NCBI RefSeq assembly: GCF_029867415.1
Contig: NW_026706186.1
Location: 49,795 to 113,794 of the forward strand
From: Vicia villosa
Taxonomy: Eukaryota > Streptophyta > Magnoliopsida > Fabales > Fabaceae
Length of the DNA stretch: 64,000 bases
Direction: 5' to 3'
The position numbers and the translations under genes were made by a program. Positions 12,821-23,045 of this stretch are shown here, piece by piece. The notes under the pieces are model-generated. The model saw nothing but the letters and a program-made list of their open reading frames with translations. It made no database searches and was not told the DNA's origin. The first letter of the stretch is position 1. Each line of letters starts with the position of its first letter.

Positions 12821-12919
12821 CTCATAAGCATCCCCAATATTCAAATCAAATACCCTAGGAGATTAGACATTTATCATCTCTATGATAGGAGTATCTCATC
12901 TATATCATCACAATCAATC

Positions 12920-13140
12920 AATCAAACTTCTTTTTGCCACAAGGATGGCTAATCAATCAAACCTTTTGCCACCAGGCTGGCTGATTAATCAAAGTTTTTG
13001 CCACAAGGCTGGCTTCGTTGAAACTTTTGCCACAAGGCTGGCTGATTAATCAAAACTTTTTGTCACAAGGCTGACTTATCAAAAGTTTTTGCCACAAGGG
13101 TGGCTAATCAAACTTGTTTTTTCCACAAGGCTGGCTAACT
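12920..13140 (+). repeat. tandem repeat, TTTTGCCACAAGGCTGGCT units
   Basis: Seven degenerate copies of a roughly 30-38 bp unit with core TTTGCCACAAGGCTGGCT followed by AATCAA. Variants are GGATGG, CCAGGCTGG and GGGTGG. Typical Ogre LTR sub-repeat. Confidence 0.85.
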
Positions 13141-14561
13141 AAAAAAACATCTTTATCATTCTAAGAACCATAAGTGGCACAGCCCAGGTCTTATAATGAA
13201 AAGATTTCAAATAAAAATCAAACAGCTGTATGTGATGATATAGATTAGATACATCGAGCATGAAGATGACAATTGTCTCTTCTCTTTTGCTTCCACTAGC
13301 ATAAGTGGGAACTACGATTGCTCTGACTTTCTCAACATCCCTTTGAGAATACGTAGGCACAAGGTTGTATCCTTGGAGAGCAAAAATTCTCCCTCAAACC
13401 ACTCAAACCTTAGCACCCGTAGACCCCGAGCTACAGATGCTCTGATTCCTTCTAAGGGATATGTATGCAGAGGATCGCGACGAACTTTGCGAGCATAATC
13501 AAACAAACACCTTAGGTCTCACCTATCTCACAACAGAACCCCCAATAACATAGAATGAAATAAACATAACAGAGAAACCTATAGAGTACTATAGATACGT
13601 TGGGTGCTAATACCTTCCCTTCGTATAACCAACCCTCTTACCCGGAATCTCTCCCCCACCTTTGCATTGCTTTTTATTTTGTGTTATTTGCTTTGCATTT
13701 CTTTTAAGGTTATTGCAACTTTTTTCCTTTTCCTACTTTGGAAACAATAAAAAGTTTGGTCGTGACAAAAACAAAAGAAAAATCATTTCCTTGAGCACTC
13801 GAGCCCAAAGAAGGCATCAGGTGTCTCATCCCGAAAGACTCGATTTTTTCCCGCGACACTTTCCACTCTAGGGGCACTTGGTTATCGGATCGAAGGCTGT
13901 CAGTCATTCAGAGACAAGGTTCAAGACCTGTTTGACTCAAAGGCTATCACATTCACACTTGAAGGCTAGAATTGAAGTTCATCTTTGACTCAGCGGATCT
14001 TTTGAAGCAATAAGTCCATACAGAGAGGATCTCCTCAACATACGCAATTCCTAATTCATCATGCATGTTCATGTTTAAGCTTTCTTGTTTTGCTCAATAC
14101 TATTTGCATGTAAAACTTGTTTGTTTTTGAATTATAATCATAATGCATTGGATACGTTTGTCTTGAAAAAATCCATTCACTTTTGCTCTTATATGTTTTT
14201 CCTATGTTTTTTGTGATACTTAACTCTTGTTAACAAAGCATGATAACTCCAAAGGGAGAATGATGAGCGTAATACTAAAAACCTCAAATGGTATGCTTTT
14301 GAGTAAAACCCTATTGATGATGTACATGCATTGTTTCAAATTCCAAAACACTGGAGATATAAGGGAGATAGACCCTCAATAACCCCTCTGAGCCTTCGAA
14401 GTAGGAGTTTTCTTTTCTCTAAAAAAAAACCTTGCATTTAACCCAGGGGCGGGTAGTGTTCAGTTAACCTGATCAAGCATTCAAAATTCATCAGGAGCAC
14501 ACATCTAAGGATACAACAATGGCTATCTTTCAAAAGATTGAGGAAAGTCAAATCCACAATG

Positions 14562-14665
14562 ATTATCCCTCACCTCAGGAGGTCGAGACATCAAATTTAT
14601 CCCTCACATCAGGAGGTCAAGACCAACATCAAAGCCGTTGTGGTTTATCCCTCACATCAGGAGGT
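14562..14665 (+). repeat. short tandem repeat TTATCCCTCACATCAGGAGGTC
   Basis: Three copies, beginning near 14563, 14597 and 14645, of a 22-bp core with G/A changes in GGTCGAGAC. Noncoding. Confidence 0.8.
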
Positions 14666-14806
14666 CGAAACATGACGATACCACAATGGTAATTCTTCAT
14701 CAATCAAGGACTCAGGAAGTCATAATCACTTCCAACAAATCTGAGATTCAGGATCACACGACTTGTTCAAAAAAAAAAGAAAAGAATGAAGAAAAAAAGA
14801 GCTCGC

Positions 14807-14836
14807 TAAGTCAACAAGTTGAAAGTATGTGACTTA
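14807..14836 (+). promoter_or_regulatory. stem-loop 4 (Ogre-B)
   Basis: Arms TAAGTCA (14807-14813) and TGACTTA (14830-14836) pair perfectly. Compared with stem-loop 1 both arms changed (CG to CA with TG), so pairing is kept. Flanks CTCGC and GGCAAAAGTTAGGG match the series; the loop differs. Confidence 0.6.
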
Positions 14837-14857
14837 GGCAAAAGTTAGGGCATCCCG

Positions 14858-14895
14858 CTGGACATCCCAATCAAAGTTCAAAAGAATTTGTCCAG
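14858..14895 (+). promoter_or_regulatory. stem-loop 5 (Ogre-B)
   Basis: Arms CTGGACA (14858-14864) and TGTCCAG (14889-14895) pair perfectly around a 24-nt loop. Preceded by ATCCCG and followed by GCAAAAATTAGGG, as in the other copies. Confidence 0.58.
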
Positions 14896-16074
14896 GCAAA
14901 AATTAGGGAAACAAAAAAAAAAAGAAAAAGCAAAGCAAAAGCGAAAACAAGGATTACAAAATAAGAATCCTCATCAAAAGAACGAAGTCGTGTGATCATA
15001 CACCAAAAGCAAAAGGTAAAGTGACTGCCATGTCCGAACGCCTCTTTTGATTCCTCAATCATTTCCAATTCCTCTTGAAAGATGAATGCTCGCATCGAGT
15101 TAACTAAACTTAGGACTGGAGAACATCATGAAGGGGGTGGGCACCAAATAATTCGAGCCTAAAAATCTTTTTTTTCTTTCTAAAAGCCGTGAACCTGGCC
15201 ACGTTACAACCCTGAAAAGTCCTAACTGAAGCATGGGTTAATTCGAAAGCAGGCTATACACGAGAATACAGTAAACTGACTCCTAGGAGATCCGCTAAAC
15301 ACTTGAGTTGGTATCACACCATCTTTCTTTAACAAAAATCGATGTTACGACATCTTTTCAAAAAGTTTCCTTAAACTTCAAGACAAATATACTCTTTGCA
15401 TTGGAATTATATTTCTCATAATAAATATTTCTTTGCATATGAACATGTGCTTAACATCAAGAAAGTTTCCATCGTGAACTTCAGATGAAAAGTGTTATCC
15501 TCCCGAAGGACAAATTGTCTTCAGAACTCCGTTGAGCAGAGGCAGCAATATTTCAAAGTTTGATCACCCTTAGGGGCACACAAGCGTTTCAATACTCTAT
15601 CGAGTAAGTTTCCAATCAATCTGAGGCAATCAGGTCAAGATTCGAAGAATCTCTCAAAGTGTTGAGTAATCAGGGGCATTCACCCAAGTGCATTTGAAGC
15701 TACCTCCAATACAAGTCGGGTAGGGGCATGGTGCCAAAATTCATGATACGGGGGCAAGTTGGTTTGATAGGCATAAATCTCAGGAAGTATTTATGAGACT
15801 AAATTCTTCAAAGTCCTTACAGGCTGGGGCAAGACACTACGCATTGGCATTTTATCCTCATCAGGAGGTGTTCAGTTTAAAGTTCAGGTGTGAGCTAAAC
15901 AACTTATGAACTTGAGAACTATCAGGGTCGTTATCCTCAGCAATCAGAGGCTAAAAGTCCAATCTTTGGCGGCATCTCTTTGCATTTCAGTGCAGTTTTC
16001 AAATCTCTTCCAGAGGTTGCAACCGTTACTTATCAGTATCCCTCAACTAGAGTCCTGTTATGTGGACATCGAGT

Positions 16075-16975
16075 CCTTTGCTTTCCGACCCTCGAGTCGT
16101 GAGCTTCCAACCCTCGTGTTGTGAGTCCTTTGCTTTCCGACCCTCGAGTCGTGAGTTTATCTCCTTTACGACCCTCGAGTCGTGAGTTTACCTCCTTTCG
16201 GACCCTCGCGTCGTGAGTTTGATCTCCTTTCCGACCCTCGCTTCGTGAGTTTGATCTCCTTTCCGACCCTCGCGTCGTGAGTTTGATCCCTTTCCTACCC
16301 TCGAGTCGTGAGCTTTCAACCCTCGTGTTTTGAGTCCTTTGCTTTTTGACCCTCGAGTCGTGAGTTTATATCCTTTCCGACCCTCGCGTCGTGAGTTTGA
16401 TCTCCTTTCCGACCCTCGTGTCGTGAGTTTGATTCCTTTCCGACCCTCGTGTCGTGAGTTTATCTCCTTTCCGACCTTCGTGTCGCGAGTTTGTTTCCTT
16501 TCCGACCCTCGAGTCGCGAATTTCCAATCTTTCATTTGCTTTCCGACCCTCGAGTCGTGAGTTTCCAACTTTCGTGTTGTGAGTTTATCTCCTTTCCGAC
16601 CCTCACGTCGTGATTTTATCTCCTTTCTGACCCTCGTGTCGTGAGTTTGATTCCTTTCCGACCCTCGTGTCGTGAGTTTATCTCCTTTCCGACCCTCGAG
16701 TCGTGAGTTTATCTCCTTTTCGACCCTCGAGTCGTGAGTTTATCTCCTTTCCGACCCTCGCGTCGTGAGTTTGATCTCCTTTCCAAGCCTCGTGTCGTGA
16801 GTTTGATTCCTTTCCGACCCTCGTGTCGTGAGTTTATCTCCTTTCCGACCTTCGTGTCGCGAGTTTGTTTCCTTTCCGACCCTCGAGTCGCGAGTTTCCA
16901 ATCTTTCATTTGCTCTTTGACCCACGAGTCATGAGTTTACAACCATTCATTGTCTTTCCGACCTTCGTGTCATGG
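16075..16975 (+). repeat. 0.9-kb minisatellite, about 31-bp unit
   Basis: Close to 29 tandem copies of CTTTCCGACCCTCGNGTCGTGAGTTT plus a variable ATCTC/GATTC spacer, 30-32 bp long. Copies differ mainly at CTCGAG, CTCGCG or CTCGTG before TCG. A higher-order duplication is visible: the block near 16459-16565 recurs near 16838-16940, including the odd TTCCAATCTTTCATTTGCT segment. Open frames on both strands (R/G/S/D/K-rich) are by-products of the repeat. Confidence 0.92.
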
Positions 16976-18390
16976 ATTTCCAACAGTTGCAGATAGTTGT
17001 CATATACACTCCAATGTGTCTATAAGCCCATTACTTGATTGGCATCTTTACAATCAATACGAATATGCAGAACACTATGAAAGCCAATGTCTGTTTGGTC
17101 CCTTTGAAGTCAACACTTTCTTGACCCATTAATCCCACTTCTCGGTGGCGTTCCCTTGAAGAACTAATTCCTGTTTGATGCTCCGGCCGATACTTGTTTG
17201 GTATTCTAATCATTGCTTGCCTATCAGCTCATTGAATCCATTGCCTGTATGGAAAGTTTCAAAGCTAAGATGTCTGACAATCTGTTTGCTCTTGCATTTG
17301 CCCATTGTGGGTGAGCATTCTAGTTCTCTGCCATTTGAGGAGATCCTGTGAAAGATATCATGCTATATCTTGGGGAATTTTCTTTTGTTTGTCTCGCAGG
17401 TACGTCCTTGCAAGCGTTTCGTATCAACATGTTGGCAGACCTAGCTCTGAGAGATTCTCACTCCCCAGCCGAGTGCATCCTGATGAGAGGTTCTCATTCC
17501 CCAGCTGATTGCATTCAGATGAGACTTTCTTGGTTCCAAGATTCTCATATCCTCAGCAAAGCACGTCTCGATGTATTCCCCGTGCATCTGAAGTCTTATT
17601 CCCCGGCGGAATATCTTCTCCCCAGTTGAATCATGATAGAATGGTATCTGATTCCCCAACAGGCTCTTAATGAGGTCTCTTGCCCATAGCTCCTCACTCT
17701 CCCCAGTAGAGGTTTTCTCTCCCCAACAGATTAACCTGTTTTTCCCCGAGAGAGTCATCTTATTCCCCAGTGGAGTTGTCTTAACAAAAGGTTCTTATTC
17801 TGAGTTTCTCATCCCCAAACAGGATTTATGCCCCAAGCAGAGCTCGCGTCTAAATTTGATCATCTCCAGCAGATTTCTAATCCATCTTTACCAGCTTGCA
17901 GTTGTGACCCTTGGTCACTCACTTTGTCCTCTCCGCAGAGTTCCCGAATCATGCATCATTTGCATTGCATTCTCTAAGCGTACAACGTCTTCCTTCTCGG
18001 AAATGTTATTTCGTACACATTCATACATGCATCATGCATAAATCATATCATATCTGTTTCTTTCTGCAGGAAAATTATCCAGATTTAAATGCCTCCCAGA
18101 GAGCAACTCGCCTAATCATTACAGGCGATCATCGTGATGATTAAATCAGAAGAAGTTTGTCTCCCTCTCCCTGAAGTTGTCAGATCAAATGAAGGCTTAC
18201 TTATTCTCGATGCCTAGATCAACTGAAGTTTTTTCTACCTGCTTGCGGGGTGGTACATTTCTTCTTTTTACAAGATAGGATCTTCTGTTGATCAAGAGCG
18301 CAAATTTTTGAGTTCATTCTAGTATTCAATCTCTTTCCAATTCAACAGTTTGAAACTTTCGTTTCTCACTCGTCAGGTTCAAGTAGTTTG

Positions 18391-18402
18391 AATAGGGGCA
18401 TC
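18391..18402 (+). other. polypurine tract of Ogre-B
   Basis: AATAGGGGCATC directly before the LTR start TGTTGCACCCC. Identical to the core of the Ogre-A tract. Confidence 0.82.
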
Positions 18403-21044
18403 TGTTGCACCCCAAAATTTTCCCTCTTTATTTGAGCTATAAGTAAATAATGACGTTTATTTCGTCATTCAAAAATGGAAAAAAAATAATAAAGAGTTTT
18501 CATGGGTTTAAGAAGATAAGGTGTGAAAATGGTTTAAACAATGTAAATATGAGAAAATCCACAAGTACTATCTGGAAGGTGATATGAGCGAAGTTCCCGC
18601 TTAGCCTCGACTGTTTCGACGATATCTACAACTTTCATGTTCGGTTCAGAAGCCAATTATTTGAGGAAGGTCGTCGAATTTGCAAATTACTTGAGGTTTC
18701 GCAGTGAAAAACGGTGCTGAATGTAGTAGGGTCTTGAATATCAGAAAACTCATATCTCACAATCCCCCTGTCGGATTCTCTTGAAAATTTAACTGGAGCT
18801 CCGTACCTTCATTACCAAGATTTCATATGTTCGGACCGAAGGCCAATTATGCACGGAAAACTCCCAGAATTTTAAGGATCATCGCGTTGTTTTGGTAAAA
18901 AAGTGTATCTTCGAGTATGTCGCGCCGAGGTCGAAAATTCATAACTCCTTCGATTTTTATCGTATGAAGTCCATTCCGGCGGCATTTTCTCGGAAATTCC
19001 GTTAGCTTTGATTCTTCGTCACACATGCTTGTTCAGATTCTGAGCCGAAGATGGGGTTTTATCGAGTTCTTTGAGCGGTACTCACAAAATTTTGCACAGT
19101 CGCGCCAGATGAATCGACGTTTCTCGTCATTCAAGCACGCGTAATTTCTTCATCGCTTATCGAATTGAGACGATTCTCGCGGCGACGAGTCAAGAATTTG
19201 GTCATCTTCACAGTAATATTGGTTTCGTTCCGGAATTATGAGTCGAACCGAGTTTCTTTAAAAACGAGCAAAAATAAGACGCACCGAGGGCAATTTGGAC
19301 ATTTCGCGTTGACAATATATATAAACTTTTTGCCCTTCACAAATGAAGGGGAGAACTCTCATAACTTCACTTCACCCAAAATTTCATAACAACATGGATT
19401 GAAGATCAAGATTTCAAGTTCGAAATTCTCCTCTTCCTCTCCCACATACCCGCGCGCCTCTCTCTCTTCCCTTGGGATTCTCTCTCCGACTTCGGTTCGC
19501 GTTCGTGTTCGTGTCGCATTTGTGTTTGCGCGTCGATTTAGATCTCCATCCGTGTGCGAGGCTTTTGGACGGTCATCGATCGATGCTTATTATGTGAGTG
19601 TTCCGCTTTATTTGCGCAACACGATTTCATTTACTCCTTTCGTGTTCTCGTCTTAGAGACACGCTTCTATTACTTTATATCTGCTTATTTGGTTTGCTTG
19701 TTCCTCTTGCAGGTGTATTGTGATTATGCTCGACGCGCATGTTGACTTTTGTGTGCTTTCATGGCTAATCGGTGTGCTGACTATTTGCTTTTGCTTTGCT
19801 AGCTCGCTCGCGGGATCCTAGTTTCCTTGCTCTCTTCGCTTTAGCTCACGGATCATCATCTGTTTGGTATTGATTCCGTTTCATTTTATTTTTCATGCAC
19901 TTTATCGTTTTCTCACATCATCCTTTAACATGAGAAGTAGGACTTAGACATGCATCTGGCCAAGTCCTCGAAAGAACCTCTGTTTTTGTTGGTGTGTTTA
20001 CATTTGTGCTTTGCGGCAGGGAGTCATGGTGTAATAAGTCATATATGGCACTCCGTTAAGTCCTCATGGAAGGCACGCGGAAAGGGTTAGTAATCAACCC
20101 CCGCCTAGTCTCATCGAGTCCGTTTGGTATGCGCACGCTACGCGTTGCTCGCTTCTGAACCTGCACAAGATCTTGTTATCGATTATGTCAGCAAAAGGGT
20201 TCATACAGCTGGACCTCCGCCTTTCCTATAGCTCGCGTGGTTCGACGTTGACGCTCGGTGTACGCACGCACCGTTTTCCTTTACGATCCGTGACGGCTTG
20301 GTTGCTGAGAGGGATCCGCTCCTCTTGTCTATGGTCCGATCATTTTCGCGAGGTCTAATGCTTGGTTGACTTGGGTTGAGTTACTCCCCTTGGCTATGGT
20401 GGGACCGCTTTTCTACCATTCGGTCAGTACCGTTGGTTTGTTTGCTTTACGAGCGGAGCTCGTTTGTGTGATATTATTGTGTGCTTCCCCTTTTTCTCGT
20501 AGGTTGTTAGCTTAGCTTAGACTTGTACCCTTTGTATGATAACATTAGGTAGCAAGCTTTCCCCCTTAGCTTAGGTTTTCCTCATGCATTCTTTAAAACA
20601 CAAACCACACTCTTCGATTTTCTTTTCTTAAGAGCTTGTTATTTCCGCTCCATTCCCAGCATAAGTCTCCAAAGGTCGAGCAGAGGAGTGTGAATGTAAC
20701 TTGTTCACCTAAAAAACACAAAACAAACAGAAATTAGTTAGCCGAGCTACGGTAGCTCTGATTCTATAAAACAGATACGTAGGCAGCGGGGTAGGGCCCG
20801 TGCGAGCATAATCCTTTATTTTCCCTATGTTCTGCATTCATTTTAGTCTAGATTAGCGTAGATTTATTACACACACATAGATTTAGACGCAAGCGTGGAT
20901 ACCAACGAGTACGATGGGCACGAGGGGTGCTAGCACCCTCCCCTTGCATAACCGACTCCCTTACCTTTTTTCTCTGGTCGTGAGACCGTTGTTTTGTTTT
21001 GTTGTTTGCTGGCATTCCCTTCCTTTTCAGGATAAATATGTTAG
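18403..21044 (+). repeat. Ogre-B LTR (about 2.6 kb)
   Basis: Begins TGTTGCACCCCAAAATTTTCCC after a PPT. It contains a TATA-like element at 19310-19324, C/T-rich sequence from 19430, a polypyrimidine stretch, and the conserved GGGGTGCTAGCACCCTCCCC box at 20924-20943 followed by TTGCATAACCGACTCCC. It ends just before TGGCGACTC. It is shorter and different in U3 from the Ogre-A LTR, so it belongs to another family. No gene; frames such as 19399-19656 lack any domain. Confidence 0.76.
19310..19324 (+). promoter_or_regulatory. TATA-like element of Ogre-B LTR
   Basis: ACAATATATATAAAC about 0.9 kb into the LTR, with pyrimidine-rich sequence some 100 bp downstream. Consensus match only. Confidence 0.5.
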
Positions 21045-21080
21045 TGGCGACTCTATTAATTTTCGCGGTAGCGACATCAT
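21045..21080 (+). other. primer-site start and leader of an Ogre-like element, cut at a copia junction
   Basis: TGGCGACTC follows the LTR, matching the first bases of the tRNA-Arg-type primer site used by Ogre. TTTCGCGGTAGCGACA then resembles Ogre leader sequence. The homology stops at 21080/21081, where copia gag sequence begins on the other strand. Confidence 0.5.
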
Positions 21081-21834
21081 CCTGAAAAGCGTTAGTGCAT
21101 TTTTTATAATTTGATTTTAATGCAATAGACTTACCTTTATTCTGAGGTTCATTTGCATCCAGCTCTATCTCATGGCTTCTTAAAGCGCTGATCAGCTCTT
21201 CCAAAGAGACTTCATTCAGATTCTTTGCTATCTTGAATGCAGTCACCATTGGACCCCATCTTCTGGGCAAGCTTCTGATGATCTTCTTTACATGATCAGC
21301 CTTGGTGTATCCTTTATCAAGAACTCTTAACCCAACAGTTAACATTTGAAATCTTGAGAATATCTTCTCAATGTTTTCATCATCCTCCATCTTGAAGGCT
21401 TCATATTTTTGGATCAAGGCAAGAGCTTTGGTTTCCTTGACATGGGCATTTCCTTCATGAGTCATTTTCAATGATTCATATATATCATAGGCAGTTTCCC
21501 TATTAGATATCTTCTCATATTCAGCATGAGAGATAGCATTCAGCAAAACATTTTTGCACTTGTGATGATTTTTGAATAGCTTCTTTTGATCATCACTCAT
21601 CTCTTGTCTTGAGATCTTTACACCACTAGCTTTCACTGGATGTTTGTAACCATCCACCAGAAGATCCCATAAGTCACCATCTAAACCAAGAAAGTAACTT
21701 TCGAGCTTATCTTTCCAATATTCAAAGTTTTCACTATCGAATAATGGTGGTCTAGTGTAGACATTATTTCCATTTCCATTATACTGCTCAGAAGAGCCAG
21801 ATGTAGATGTAGGTGTAGGAGTAGGATCAGCCAT
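21081..21834 (-). pseudogene. Copia-1 gag, 3'-truncated
   Basis: ATG at 21834-21832. Codes a T/S-rich start, then FEYWKDKLESYFLGLDGDLWD and helical capsid sequence (ETAYDIYESLKMTHEGNA, KRWGPMVTAFKIAKNLNEVS-like) typical of SIRE-lineage gag. About 251 residues are homologous to Copia-3 gag. The zinc knuckle and the rest are lost at 21081. The open frame runs on for 77 codons into antisense Ogre-B leader and LTR to 20848, making a chimeric frame of 328 codons. Gag would assemble the particle; this copy lacks its RNA-binding part. Confidence 0.85.
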
Positions 21835-21898
21835 CTTAGCGTTTTTATCTTCTTGAATCTTTTCTAAACACGGTTAAGTGCTTGCACCTTAGAACCGG

Positions 21899-21913
21899 CG
21901 CTCTGATTCCAAT
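21899..21913 (-). other. primer binding site of Copia-1
   Basis: Minus strand reads ATTGGAATCAGAGCG directly after the LTR. It is one base off the copia primer site TGGTATCAGAGC, complementary to initiator tRNA-Met. Confidence 0.75.
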
Positions 21914-23045
21914 TGAACGATAGAAAAAAACTTAGAAAGGGGGGGGTTGAATAAGTGTACTTTAAAAACTCTTAAGATAAAAACAATTGCACAATGATTT
22001 TTATCCTGGTTCATTGTTAATGAAACTACTCCAGTCCACCCCCTTAGAGTGATTTACCTCACTTGAGGATTTAATCCACTAATCACACTTGATTACAATG
22101 GTTTTCCACTTAGATACCCTCCAAGTCTTCTAGAGTATTCTGATCACAACCTGATCACTCTAGGAACACGATGCTTAGATACCCTCTTAGACTTTCTAGA
22201 GAATCTGATCACAACTTGATCTTCTCTAGTTCTTTACAAATAAATGTAAACAAATTCTTACAATAGTATTACAATGCTTCTTAAACGCTATAATCACAAC
22301 TGTGATATTTCTCTTAAAGTTTAAGCTTAATCTCACTAAGATATTACAACAGTAATGAAGTGAGGTTGAAGATGAAGTTTGAGAGCTTTTGAATTTGACA
22401 GCGTTTCTGTATGTATGCGCAAAGTGTTGTATTCAGCTTCTCATCGGAACTTCTATTTATAGGAATTTGAGAAGATGACCGTTGGGAGCATTTATTGCGT
22501 TGCGTGATCCGTAGAGCATTGCATTTAATGTTTCACTCTTTTGTCAACTACCTCGAGCCTTTCTTTTCCTGCTTTAATTGACGTTACCTTTAATAGCTTC
22601 TAACGTTCCTTTTGTTAGTCAGCGTAGCCTGCCATCTTGTACTAGCTTCTGATATGATCTTTGTTGATACAACGTTTGAATATATCAGAGTCAAACAACT
22701 TGGTGCAGAGCATCTTCTTGTCTTCTGACCTTGAAGTGCTTCTAGCGTGATACCATGAGAACTTCAGTGCTTCTGCTTCTGATCTCAAGTTCTTCTGATG
22801 CTTCAATAGACCATGTTCTGATTCTGCTTGACCATCTTCTGATGTCTTGCGAGAGCATGTTCTGATGTTGCATACTTGAACCTTCTGAGTCAGTGCTTCT
22901 TCCGCTGATTTTGTGCTTACTCTTTGTATATTTCCTGAAATGGAAATTGCATAGAATTAGAGTACCACATTGTCTCAAGCAAAATTCATATACATTGTTA
23001 TCATCAAAACTAAGAATATTAATCAAAACAAATATTGTTCTAACA
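21914..23045 (-). repeat. Copia-1 5' LTR (1.13 kb)
   Basis: Minus strand starts TGTTAGAACAATATTTG and ends TATCGTTCA. TATAAATAG lies at 22461-22453 (minus). The C run near 21940-21947, and the GATCA-rich repeats near 22130-22230, correspond to those in Copia-3. Similar to the Copia-3 5' LTR along its whole length. Confidence 0.85.

Larger units (their letters stand above)
1..13757 (+). mobile_element. Ogre-A: degraded Ty3/gypsy Ogre (Tat lineage), 3' part with 3' LTR
   Basis: Order of parts: end of gag, protease, intron, RT, RNase H, second RNase H, integrase, long repeat-rich 3' UTR, PPT at 8966, then an LTR beginning TGTAATACCCC at 8979. This order, the intron between protease and RT, and an LTR near 4.8 kb are hallmarks of legume Ogre elements (established knowledge). 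The 5' LTR, primer site and gag start lie outside the window. At least nine lesions break the coding frame, so this copy cannot make its own proteins. The right border at about 13757 is placed by the T-rich stretch and a degenerate primer-like sequence and is uncertain by tens of bases. Confidence 0.88.
8979..13757 (+). repeat. Ogre-A 3' LTR (about 4.8 kb)
   Basis: Starts TGTAATACCCCAATTTTTGACC, a typical Ogre LTR start, directly after a PPT. U3 is rich in TTTGACC, GACTTTTTGG and TTTGAAGTT motifs. A TATA box lies at 10565, a TA microsatellite at 11416-11455, and tandem repeats at 12650-12820 and 12920-13140. The conserved TGGGTGCTAATACCTTCCCT motif at 13601-13620 lies close to the 3' end, as in other Ogre LTRs. 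It holds no gene. The length agrees with known pea Ogre LTRs; the 3' edge is approximate. Confidence 0.78.
13758..18390 (+). mobile_element. Ogre-B remnant: 3' UTR-like region without gag-pol
   Basis: About 4.6 kb without a credible gene, ending in a PPT and LTR. It carries two stem-loops of the same series as Ogre-A (14807-14895), a 33-50 bp repeat TTATCCCTCACATCAGGAGGTC (about 14562-14665), a 0.9-kb minisatellite (16075-16975) and many CCCCAGYGAG motifs (17440-17780). These match the 3' UTR style of Ogre-A, so this is read as the 3' UTR of a second element into which Ogre-A may have inserted. No RT or integrase motif is present on either strand. Confidence 0.62.
21081..23045 (-). mobile_element. 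Copia-1: 5' fragment of a SIRE-like Ty1/copia element
   Basis: Reading the minus strand: LTR 23045-21914 (starts TGTTAGAACAA, ends ..TCTATCGTTCA), primer site, leader, then gag from 21834 to a break at 21081. The LTR, primer site and gag match Copia-3 (35853 onward) closely, in opposite orientation. Everything 3' of the gag middle is missing. Its outer end abuts the protease motif of Copia-2, so it most likely inserted into Copia-2. Confidence 0.85.

Noticed and set aside
16188..16934. Long open frames on both strands with R/G/S/K/E-rich products
   Set aside because: They lie entirely in the 31-bp minisatellite; the open frames come from a stop-free repeat unit, not from a gene.
16075..16975. 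Possible CRISPR-like array of short repeats
   Set aside because: Units are contiguous with variable few-base spacers rather than unique spacers, and this is plant retroelement DNA. It is a minisatellite.
17348..18144. Overlapping plus-strand ORFs near 17.3-18.1 kb and an antisense one at 17441-17758
   Set aside because: Composition follows CCCCAG-type UTR repeats; no domain and no splice-consistent structure.
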